Origin: Thalassia testudinum
Lineage: Eukaryota > Streptophyta > Magnoliopsida > Alismatales > Hydrocharitaceae
DNA length: 64,000 bases
Direction: 5' to 3'
Assembly (NCBI GenBank): GCA_037157565.1
Contig: JAZHRO010000019.1
Location: forward strand, 23,251,001-23,315,000
Positions 42,934-53,000 of the stretch are shown here, in pieces. The notes below the pieces were generated by a model that saw nothing but the letters and a program-made list of their open reading frames with translations, was not told where the DNA came from and ran no database searches. How positions within the stretch are numbered: the stretch's first letter is position 1; the number at the start of each line of letters is the position of its first letter. The position numbers were made by a program, and so were the translations under genes.

Positions 42934-45590
42934 TGTTGAAGCAAATTTGTCAATGTTTAAGAAATGCATTATAGTATAAGACAAAATCGCATCAAACAAA
43001 TATAATTTATTACTCAAATTAAAGTCCGAGGTCGAACACAGAAAGCAAATATGGAATTCACATGCTAATCTCAGTAAATATTATAAATGAGCACAATCAA
43101 TGATTTGCAATGAATAACAATTACTCAAAACTAATTTTCAGTGTAGCAAATGAGTATATCAAGAGTCTAATGAGGCAAAAAGACATCTAAGGCAAAATAA
43201 TGGTGATTTGAATCACCAATTATTAGCATAGATACAAGTATATACTAATTACTCAATGATCTAAATAAATGCACAATGCCTCAAATAATGCCACAATATT
43301 TTCAACCAAGTCAGACGTCGGGTCAAATACCAGACGACTTAAGTTCAACTCTGCTACAGTACTTTTCTGATTTTCTTCTCTTCTGTCTTTCTTCTCAGTT
43401 TCCTTCTTCTTCTTCTCTTAGCTTTCGCCACTCTTCCTTAGGTTTCCTTCCTTCCTTCCCTGCAGCTAAGTGTTCAGCTAAGACACAGAGGAATAAAACC
43501 CACCCTCCCCTGCTCTCTCTCTCGTTCTCTCTTCCTCCTCTTCTCTTTCACTGAAACCAGCTAATCGGATCGAGTATTCAGGTCAAGCATATACCCGGGT
43601 CCAGGGCTGCGGGCGTAGGTCACAGTCGAGAAGTGAGTAGGTATATGGGTCGGGTGAGAAGGGTAAGGAGGACCTCACCTTCGTGTTCTGAGGCAATAAG
43701 CCCAGAACACAAATTCAAAATAAACACGTGCGGGCGCTCGTCTCCCACCGATGTGGGACTATCCCCACGCTTGTTCTTCTTGTGCGCAACTGCTGAATCT
43801 CTTGTCTGATTGGGGCTCGACCTGGTGAAGCTTCACCCAATTGATGGTCGGGAACTGATCGAGAGGTTGTTCTGCATCGATTGAGATTAGGGGCGTGATC
43901 GAAGGTGGCCAATTGTCAATTGCCGGAGACGAAGAGGATGATCGGAGATGGTAGAGTACCTGCGACAAGAATACGGCCCTAGAGCCGAAGTTAAGCACAC
44001 GAGAAGGTTCAATGCTCTTCACCGGACAAAAACCCTAAGGAAATTGAGCGCGCGAGTGGTCAGGTGTGGGTGGCGGAGAAGCTCCAATGATCTTCGATCG
44101 TCGATGATGGAGAGAGGTGATGGGGGTGGTTAATGGAGAAATTGAGGAGCTGGGAAGCTCTGCGAGGTTGGGGTGATGCTTTTGGCATAAGGTATGGGGT
44201 GTACAATGGGCGAAGGCATGCTGGCAGTGAGGGTGGTTGGAGGTGTGGTAACCAGTGTCGGAGAAGGAGCAATAGGGAGAATTGGGGCCTAAATTTTAGT
44301 CTAAACCTAATTGGAGGGTAGAGGAGGAGAAGCCCTAAACTAATTGGATGAAGTAAGGTCGGAGGAGGCTTGCTGGAGGTATGCCGGAGCCAAAGATGAA
44401 GGAGATGGAGATGGAACCGATGATGGGGTAATTGGGCTACCTCCGCTGTTCGGGAGCACGACGATGAAGAGTAGGGAGGAAACCTCTCCCTATAGTATGT
44501 TGGAGAGACCAACGAGGAGAGTTGAAGAAGCTCCAGGCCTTCATTAATGGCAGCCTTGTACAAAGAAGAGGAGGTTGGTGCACCAAAACTAGACAAGGCT
44601 GAGTTGAATGAGCACGACCACTTTTATAGGTGAGGTTCCCTTCATCTGGAATGCCCAAAAGAGAAGGTTTCCGGACCTTGCTTGGAGAGCTCAACTTCCT
44701 TGAGCTCGCCAAGCCAACTCCGACCATGATTGGCCTCAAGGAGGATCTCGTTTGATGGGGAATGACCTGAGGATTGTCTTTATCAAATTTGGTGATTTTT
44801 TATTGAGATTTCATCAACCAATTCGTCAGATTAAATGAGGTTGTTTTGAGTTTTAGGAACTGCAGGTTTCCTTCTTCGCTACGCGAAGAAGACGATGGCG
44901 GCTGGACCGTTTTGCAAGAACGGCAATAAGCTAGGGGCCTCTTTGAAAGGAAATGATGAAAGTTGAGGGATTAGATGTAGAAAGATACAAGTCTGGGGAC
45001 CAAAATGCAAACTCAATCAAGATGATCTCTGATTGGGCTCAAATTTTGGCACAAATCTAATTTAGACCTAAGGAATCTATTAGTGAAGTTGGATTTGGGT
45101 TTGACCAAATTTGACTGGTTAAATTACACAAAAACCCAAATTAGGGCAACTATCTATCTGAGACTCTACTTTAAGTCAAAATGGGTTCAAGTGGTCAAAT
45201 CAAATATGTCAATCCCTGGAGAATACTTTTCAATGATTTTTAGAAGGTTTATATGAATTTTATCCTAACCAAAACCTCAGTGAATTAAGCAGGTCTGTTT
45301 TTAGGATTTTAGATGTCATTTAATTCTTGAAATACGTGAAAACCCTTCTGTTTGCATGAACCCACTTATTAAACATTTATGACCATTTGACCTTTAATTA
45401 ACCCCTAAAAAATCCCGTGATTGTTCATTCATGATAGGATGGTAAAATTACACTTTTAACCTTGGTTTCTTGTTATTCTCTTAGAAAGGATGTCTAATGG
45501 ATTACTGTCTTCTGGTGGTTATGTAGGAGTATTTAATGATGGAATATGACTAAATAAAGCTAGATATGGCTGACGATAACATTATCATCA
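42934..45590 (-). repeat. 5' LTR of C
   Basis: 2657 bp. TATA CTATAAAAG on the minus strand at 44621-44629, TCCCAC-CGAT-GTGGGA at 43743-43758, GACGTC pair at 43312-43339, CCGAGGTCGAACACAGAAAG near 43027. The 3' copy at 35484 differs by scattered substitutions and small indels. Confidence 0.88.
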
Positions 45591-45595
45591 GCTTC

Positions 45596-46020
45596 TTAAA
45601 GGCAGCCTCCCCACCAATGATAATATCAAGAAGTTAGGGATTGCCTCTAAATGTCTCTATTGTCCTAATCGTGCGCTCGAAACTCTCCCTCATCTTTTCT
45701 CGGATAGTCACTTGGTTTGTGATATTTCCACCTGGACCTTCAAGCAGAATTACCTGGGTTTCAAGGATCCTTCCCTATTTTTCGACATCATCTCTAACCC
45801 TTCCCACACTTGTCGACTCAAGTCTATTCAGGGTTTGGTTTGCTTCATCTGGTTTAATGTCTGGTGGATCCGCAATTCTTTGAAGCATGATGATTTCAAT
45901 CCTGCCAAGCTCCATCTTTTACTTGATAAGCATTGGAGGAATCTTCAAATGGCTAATTGGCTTAAGTCCTCCCATCCCTCCTGTCCTCCCTTAGCTGGGT
46001 TCGCCCTGCTCAAGTCTTAA
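45596..46020 (+). pseudogene. LINE-3 zf-RVT segment
   Basis: Reads LLKGSLPTNDNIKKLGI, then CLYCPNRALETLPHLF (C-x2-C ... H of the zf-RVT finger), then WLKSS. Uninterrupted in one frame until a stop near 46018. Joins directly to FVWKLL at 35483 once C is removed. Confidence 0.82.
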
Positions 46021-46620
46021 AATCAATGCTGCTACTTTTTTGGTGGGGGACCATTGCAATTTTGGCTGGATTATTAGGAACTCTTTGGGGGATTTCATTA
46101 TCGCTGCTGCTGCTAGTCTTGTTGGTATCTCCTCTGAGGCTACTCTCATTAGAGCCATCATCCATGCTATCTCCTGATTTTTCGATGATTCTTTTCAGGT
46201 GGAAATGGATTCAGTTCTTCTTTACTATTGGTGGCCTAGTAAGCTTTAGGTGGCATGGCAGATCAAAAGGTTCTTCGCTTCCCTTCGTGTGCATTCCTTC
46301 AGGATCCACTCCTATTCCTTCATTCATCCGCTTGTCAATGAGGCTGCTTCCAAGATTGCGGGGCTTAGAGATGACAACTGGCGATGTTTCTTCTCCTTGG
46401 ATCATCTTCCTCTCAATATAGCAAGTTGGATCGTATTCAGATGCCTTATATTGTTCACTTGTAGCCCTTTACTTCTCCTTTGCCTTATGTACTAAGCCAC
46501 GAGTCGTGGTCCTCTTTTCCGTGTAAGGGGTAGGTTTTGGTCTAGTCCCCCTGCCCCCCTCTCTCTTGTCTCCTACGAGCAGGGGATGAATAATATTGCT
46601 CCTGTTTTAAACAAAAAAAA
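46021..46620 (+). pseudogene. LINE-3 RNase H and 3' end
   Basis: In the frame around 46030-46430: FGWIIRNSLGDF, later EATLIRAIIHAI, a stop near 46170, then VEMDSVLLYYWW and LVNEAASKIAGL. This is the order of the RVT_3-type RNase H found at the end of plant LINE ORF2. The 3' UTR ends GGGGATGAATAATATTG and a poly-A at 46611-46620. Confidence 0.8.
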
Positions 46621-46635
46621 GCTTGATAGCTTCCT

Positions 46636-46990
46636 AAATACATCTAAAACCATTCTAATTCACTTTGTCCATTTCTCATTTTTCTTTAGAAAAGTTTAAT
46701 AACATCATAAACAATTAGGGATCAACCTATAATTAATTATAGTAGGCATGAAAAGGCATTGGTGATTATGGTGAATAGAATCAAAGACAATTAGTCTTTC
46801 TTGCTTTAACCTTCTTTCCATCTCAATAATCCTAATTGATGCACTCCATTCATAGTCATAGATATGAAAATTCTCTACATGCATCTTCTAATCCACCGAA
46901 TCACAAATTGGCCAAGCCTGTGCACTTCGAGACTTCATATCAAAAGCCTCACAAAACTGTATCATGCACCTTTAGTATATCTATTATGTG
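46636..46990 (-). pseudogene. LINE-1 reverse transcriptase, N-terminal palm piece
   Basis: On the minus strand, degenerate: GQFVIRWIRRCM, then ISMTMNGVHQLG, then LSLILFTIITNAFSCLL. This follows the RT order FIRWI ... NG ... GL-QGDPLSP-LF--VMEA with stops and changes. It then runs to VLDVFRKLSSLKIN across the LINE-3 insertion at 46620/18590. Confidence 0.55.
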
Positions 46991-47500
46991 TTGAGACATG
47001 AGAATGTTGAGGCGCTAATTAAACTATTTTGATATCTACAAAATGCTTATGATGTTTACAAAATAATTGAGGTCAATGAAACAATATATACATATTGATT
47101 TGTTGATAATTGAAATAAATTTTACTTGATTTGATGAAGTTACATGTAGAATGATGAAATTGTGATTATTATTATGATTATACACGATCACAAGTATGTT
47201 GCAAGATCTATTAAGTTGTTATGAAGATCACAACGAATTTAATGCAAGATCAAATATTACAAAATGATGACTTTAAGATAATCAAATGCAGTAGATCAAG
47301 TTCAACAACGCAAGCATCTCAAACAGCTTCAAGTTCTCGATTGTAGTTTCAATTTTAGAGTTTCTTTAAAAGTGCATATATATTGATTTATAAATTTAGC
47401 ATTATTAAACTCAAACTATGACCAATAGTTCAAAATCAACTAGAAAATACTCAAACCTACTGAAAGCAAGTAAGAACCAAGCCTAATCTCAATTTAAGAG
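46991..47500. other. AT-rich spacer
   Basis: AT-rich with many short ATGAT and AAATT words; no frame, no termini, nothing I can identify. Confidence 0.5.
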
Positions 47501-49461
47501 TATCTAGAGATCCATTTGCCCACTATATGCCTTAAATTCAAATAAATTGCCTAGATAAGTCGAAGTAGGCAAGACCTAAGGGTGCACTAAGGGAGAGGGC
47601 GGGTGAATAAGTCAATATGATAAATATATCAAAAATTGAAATATGATGAACAAATAAAAATCACACTACAAATGGGCACAATAATTTTTAAGTGAAAACC
47701 ACCAACGAATAAAAATCACCACCGAAGTCAACCTAACTTAAGATTTTCCTTCAATTGCCTAGTGATCATTCAATTCTTAATACAGTTAATTAAGGTTATT
47801 AGACTTAATTAATCGCATAAAGAAAAGACTTAAGTTAACTTAATTTGTCAAATCATTGTCATTGATTGTAGTATAGTGTCAAGCTAACCTACATTTTAAA
47901 TTTTTAATTCATTTAACTGGTTGAGTCCAGGTCGTTCATTGGGAGACATTTAAACTTAATCAATTCACCATTTTTATTTTAAGTTAATAATCAATTAATA
48001 ACTTATTAATTAGATCAATAATTATGATATATGTCAGGCTCATAAACAATTGCATACAAAATTGAACTTGAAAGCATGTCAATTATTCCATTACAAAAAA
48101 AATGTACATGAATGATTTACAATAAATAGCAAAGAAGTTACAATTATTACATCAAATGTTTACAGAAAGATAAAGGTATAAAAAGAAAATTGCATTAAAG
48201 AACAAATGCCTTTATTACAAATAAGATTCAAATCAATTAATCTCTCTCTTTTAATCTCAACTCAACAACTCAACCTTCTTTTCTCTCTCATTAGACGACT
48301 TATTCTCAATCTCTTTTCTTCTTAAGTTTTGAATACTTAGTTGCATTTCACCTTTAAGTCTCCTCTCTCTTAAACTCTCTGGATGCCAAACTTAGTCATA
48401 TTACATGCACTTTTCTCTTCTTCTCTTCACTTAACCATTTTTAAGTCCAAACTCTCTCTTTTTTCCACTTACCAAAAATTGGTTTTAATGAGTGAATCAA
48501 GTTCATTCATAGGATACACAGCACCCATAGGATGAGACCAGCTCACTACTTGAACCTAGTTCTAAGTTAATTAGTGTGAATTTTAACATTTTATAGTGCA
48601 CAGTATTGTGACATATTCAGCCCACAATCAAGCTCACGCCCATCCGGGCCCAGGCACACACCCACGTGCGCTCACGCACGCACACACATGCACATGCACG
48701 ACACGCACACTCACAAGACTCAAATGTTCTTTCATGCACCAAGCATTGATGACCGAAAAGGCATCACACACCTTTGGTTTTGTTCAACTACGGGTGTCCT
48801 TCAACTTCCGAGGTGGCTTAAACATAGCCACATCTCCTTCACGCATCTTCGTCTCCAGATCGAACTTCAAATGCCAATTACTTCCAGCTCAAAAAGCGAA
48901 ATCGAGCATACAATAGCTTGATGGAAAGTGAAATGACCCTTTCCGAGGAGCGTTAGGAATTTTTCCGAAAAGTTAGGGGCGTGAGCATAATTTTAAACCC
49001 CTTGGGCTTAGGTTGTGGGCCTTGCGGGAAAAAGAGAGGTTTAGCGGGGGAGATTTCCACAATTTCCTCTCTCTCTCTCTCTTCCCACCCCACACACACA
49101 CATGCACACACACCACCCTCCCCTCCTTAAACCCTAACCCACACCCTATAAAACTCCCCCAACTGTGGGGTTCAGACCTCTACCTCTTCCCCCCACATCC
49201 CTCTCCCTGCAATACCACCTCGTCTCCTTCATCTATTCCCCGTCCGCACAACTGCTGAGGGAGAGGCCGTGAGAGAACCAGCGTGGGAGCTTGAAGCTCG
49301 TGCGGAGGAGCTCATGGGGAGCTGCTGGAGCTCGGCTGCGGGGTGAGGCTCGAGAGGAGCTGCTGATGGGGGCTCTATGGGAAGGAGTTGTTGCGAAGAG
49401 AATGTGCTGGTTGCGAGAAGGAGGCCTCGCAACGGTTCTGCGGAATCATTTTCCCATAGAA

Positions 49462-49525
49462 TCAAACATTTGAGAGGACCCTCAAACATCTGGTCGGACA
49501 TCCGGAGCTACATCCAGACGTCTGA
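49462..49525 (+). repeat. 20-12-20 hairpin cassette in T3 (first)
   Basis: Steps of 20, 12 and 20 bp. The first unit has changed to TTTGAG ... CTCAAA, both arms together, keeping a 6-bp stem. The second unit is ATCCGGAGCTACATCCAGAC. Confidence 0.85.
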
Positions 49526-49690
49526 TACGACATAGAAAACCAAAGGCAACGCCCTGTTCAAGGTTTGTGTGTTCGTACCATTCCCTTACCCCTACTGTAG
49601 CCTAAGTCCTTGTGTGTCGCAGAGCAAGGAGAGAGCCCTGCGAGGAGAAGAAGGCTCGCGAAGGCCTATACGAGGGCTTTCTCCGCAGTT

Positions 49691-49752
49691 TAGACGTCTG
49701 CACCCCTCAACAGACATCTGACCGGACGGTTGGACACAGCATCAGACGTCCG
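49691..49752 (+). repeat. 20-12-20 hairpin cassette in T3 (second)
   Basis: GTCTG ... CAGAC (20), ATCTGACCGGAC (12), then GGTTGGACACAGCATCAGAC (20). A second cassette of the same geometry within one LTR. Confidence 0.8.
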
Positions 49753-49904
49753 ATGATGCGATTTTCAAAGGTATAAGCCCTGAACGTTCTCTGAGTATTT
49801 TGTACGACCCTCTCAAAGGCATGGTCTGGCCCGTACGTCACTGTGTATGTTTGTAGAGCCGTTGGGAAGGTGTGCAGCATATTTTTCCAGACACTTTAGC
49901 TCGT

Positions 49905-50080
49905 CTAGACGCCTTGACAAACGTCTGATACCAACATCAGATGTCTGGGAGAGTTAGCAGACGTCTGGAAAGACCCTAGGATGACTGTGAGGGGTTCTAG
50001 ATGTTCGTCAGCAATGCAGGAACACAAGGTGAGCTTCTGACGTCGTTTAAGAGGTCTAGGCCTAATCCCAGACGTCTGAT
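49905..50080 (+). repeat. 12-20-20 array and distal unit in T3
   Basis: 12, 20 and 20-bp steps at 49905-49970. A further 20-bp unit at 50053-50077 starts from a decayed centre (GAGGTC) and ends in an intact CAGACGTCTG. Confidence 0.78.
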
Positions 50081-53000
50081 TTTAGTCTGTATGCACGTTT
50101 TTGACCCGTTCGGGGCCTAAACGGAGTCGGATTTACGCAAACGAAGTACCGTTGTTTTTCACTCGAGTTTCTCTACGTGTTAGTGTCAATTATATACTGT
50201 TCTAAACTCGTCTAACATGATTTAGTCACTGGTATAGGTTTCCAACCTGTAGCGTGTTCGAGGCCCGTGGAGATGACAGGATATGCAGTTCTAGCCCCCA
50301 TTCCTCCCATGTTTTCCGATAGAGTGGTTTACCTTCATATTAAGATTTAAATAAGTAAAGTGTATGCTTAGAATAACTTGATTGAACCCTAGAATGTAAA
50401 ATGGATTCTAGAACAGAAACAAATGTACATTGCTTGAGCTACACTATTTTACTTTGAGATGCATGTTAAACCCCTAATTGCTAGGAGGTGTATAAATATA
50501 TGATGTGATACTTTTTTTTTCAGTTATTAAAACATGAGCTGCCTGTTATGTGAATGAGAATTAGAATGTAAACAACAAGATATGCGTGTCGAGAAATGAA
50601 ATAAAATGAATATAAGCATGAACCCTATGGGGAACTAGGAGAAGAACTCCTGTACATGGAAAGAATCTCGTATATGGACGAGAAGTGAGCTGGTCCTTAT
50701 GTACACAGTACCAAGGAGAGCACCTGTCCCTTTAATATAGAGGGGAGCTAGTCGCCCCCTTGGGTTGAGACCCGGGGTTAGGACTAGTCACTCTATACTG
50801 ACTCCTGTTGCCCCTCGCGTATGTGGTACCAGGGTGAGTTATTTATTGTAGGGAGGGAGCTAGGCACCCCATGGGGCCCGGGGTTAAGACTAGCCACCCT
50901 ACACCGACTCTTCTTAGGCCCACTAGGCAAACCGGGATAGTTGGACGAGGGTACGCGGATAGTGGAGGGGCGAGACCCCTGTTCTGAGAGGGCAAGGCCC
51001 TGTGCTATTCTGTGCTGTACTTTTGGGCATACCCGCTAGCGGAAACGACTAACCGTGTGCCAGTGTGGGGTAGCTACCCGTGCACTTATCGCGCGTGCCG
51101 TAGTCACTGCTACGTCGCGACCGTGACCTCGGGGTGGTAGGCAGGATGTAGGATTACCACGGGGGACTCTCCCGACCAGGAGAGCACCACGTGTACATCC
51201 TACATCATGAGAAAAACTGCAATCAAAATCGTTCCCTTGAGGAACAGGCAAGATCAAGAAATGTATTGATCCTTAGAAGAATAAACTAATCAGAACCACT
51301 TAGTTGAGCTTAATGTAAATGAATAATTAATTAGTTACTTGTCTGAAGTTAATTACATGTAACTGGTTTAACCACCACTCTACTCAGCGTTAGCTGACCA
51401 TGGATTTGTAACCCTGTTCAGGTCAGGGAGTTGAGCCAATGCCACCGGCTGTGGAGGAAGCAAGGCCCAGTCAAGCCTAGCCTTAGTAGTTGACACTTTC
51501 TATTTCCAAAGCATTCTTTCAGTTGTAGTAGTGAGCATTTTGATACATATATTACTATTTCTATTATGTTATGTTCTACTTACCACTGTTGTAGTTGTGA
51601 TGGCATGTAATATTGTGAGACTTTTCATTCTGTTTCCTTTACTGTCTTTTAGTTATTTCTGCTTAGTTACATTGCTTATGTGGTTGTAGAAAATTTTTTG
51701 CTTTGGGTTATTTCTCATTGGACGACTGAGTCTTGGGATCTAGTCGAGGCAAGTCGATCTTGGGTCCTGTAGGAAGCCGGAATCGGATCGTAACAAAAAT
51801 CTCTAAGACTCCTCTACTCAAGTTTACCATCAATTTGATTGTTGAATCAATATTGATCCACACAATCAAAAGGTAAACATGACTCTCTCACCATAGTGTT
51901 CTACATGCTTCAAAAGTTGAAATTAGGTCATATAACCTGTAGAAATTATTATACTCTCACTTGAGAGTTCTAGAATAGTTAAATGAATTATTCTGCATGG
52001 AATGGAGAAGAGTTGGAGAATCTAGGAAGCTTCAGAAGCTCAATTAGCTTCAAGACTTCAGACCTAAAGCCAGAACATCGATTTCAAGATTAAAAAAACT
52101 CAGCAGTTAAACAATTGTGTCAGGTAGTGATTTGGATCAACTCAGAAGACTATAGATGATTGATATGGGTAGTATTTAGCTTCAAATCTTAACAAGAAGA
52201 CCAAGAGCAGTTTTGGGTTTCAATTGGAACCCAAATTGGACAGGAGTTGAAATTTACCTTAAATCTCAATAAAAATCACCCTAATTAGTTCCAAATGAAT
52301 CACATAACTTGCAAGAACTCAAACGACGCAACCAATCAAGGATTCAATCTTTAAATCACCATAATCATCCTAAGTTTAACCTATAAAGCTCAACAATTGA
52401 CTTTTTAGATTAAAGCATTTCCGATCAAATAAACTACTCAGATGAACTCAAATCAACCTCAGAAACTTATTGGGCACATTAAATCTAAGTTTTAATTACT
52501 CTAACAGTGCTTACAGACCTCGTCACCTAAGATCAAAAGGAGGTGTGTTCGTCAGATCATTCCAAAAACTCTAAGACCCAAGTGAATATTAGAATAGATT
52601 CTACAAGGTTCACTCTTGCTTTTGGACCTATTATCATATTCTAAACCTCAACAAATGCGTCTTCTCAGCTCTACCGGAGCTGAGGAAGACAATGCCCAAT
52701 ATATATGATTAATCATCAAAGCTCAAGTCCAAGTATCCAAATTTGATCCTCACATCACGAAGAAGCGATCTAGAGCTTCATACATCAACTCAAAGGCTGA
52801 GGCTCTTGATTTGGTTTGCCGGAGCTCTGGTGAACACCGATTTAGATTGTTGGAGATATAATGTCCAAGAAACTCATCAAGAAAGGTATCAAGAGGATTC
52901 TAAGGTTACAAGGAACCTCAAGAATGTAACAATTGAGTCAATTAAAGATTAAACATGAGAATTATTCAAAGAATATGGTAAAAAGCCATCTTGAGTTCGC

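Larger units (their letters stand above)
35484..45590 (-). mobile_element. Non-autonomous Athila-like element C, complete, TSD GCTTC
   Basis: Complete minus-strand element with two LTRs (45590-42934 and 38152-35484) and perfect GCTTC duplications at 35479-35483 and 45591-45595. The internal 4.8 kb has PBS, a leader shared with A2, an acidic frame, and a post-ORF region shared with A1 and B, but no pol. It splits the LINE-3 codons of a KLL / LLKG junction, which confirms the boundaries. The LTRs differ at many sites, so the insertion is not recent. Confidence 0.92.
18607..46620 (+). mobile_element. LINE-3 (L1-like), 5'-truncated, split by three insertions
   Basis: The plus-strand LINE starts inside the RT domain and ends in a poly-A tail at 46611-46620, flanked by a 16-bp target duplication. 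Its own sequence is four pieces: 18607-19117, 21825-21994, 34709-35483 and 45596-46620. Joined, they give RT, zf-RVT and RNase H in order. The insertions T1, B and C account for the rest. Its 3' end (GTAGG, CCCC, GGGGATGAATAA, poly-A) matches LINE-4 at 57150, so both belong to one family. Confidence 0.85.
14900..46990 (-). mobile_element. Ancient LINE-1 (L1-like), split into three pieces
   Basis: Three minus-strand pieces read as one decayed ORF2 when the insertions are removed: 46990-46636 (RT palm start), 18590-17976 (RT end and thumb) and 15417-14900 (zf-RVT-like). They are separated by LINE-3 (18607-46620) and the solo LTR S (15418-17975). Stops and frameshifts are frequent, so this is the oldest recognisable layer of the locus. 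The outer limits are approximate. Confidence 0.55.
48971..51795 (+). repeat. Tekay/Del-type solo LTR T3
   Basis: Ends GGATCGTAACA at 51795. The start is placed at AGTTAGGGGCGTGAGC because it aligns with the T4 start TGTTACGAACGTGAGC; terminal TG is lost and no clean target duplication is seen. TATA CTATAAAAC at 49145-49153. Arrays at 49462, 49691, 49905 and 50050. Also the GTACCA-GGAGAG repeats (50700-50930) and GACGACTGAGTCTTGGGATC near the end as in T2 and T4. The most diverged of the four Tekay LTRs. Confidence 0.75.

Noticed and set aside
48475..48480. T3 LTR beginning at 48480 with a perfect AAAAT duplication (48475-48479 and 51796-51800)
   Set aside because: The region 48480-48850 still carries Athila-like LTR D landmarks (GTGGC/GCCAC hairpin at 48813), and the T4 start aligns at 48971. 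AAAAT in AT-rich DNA is easily chance.
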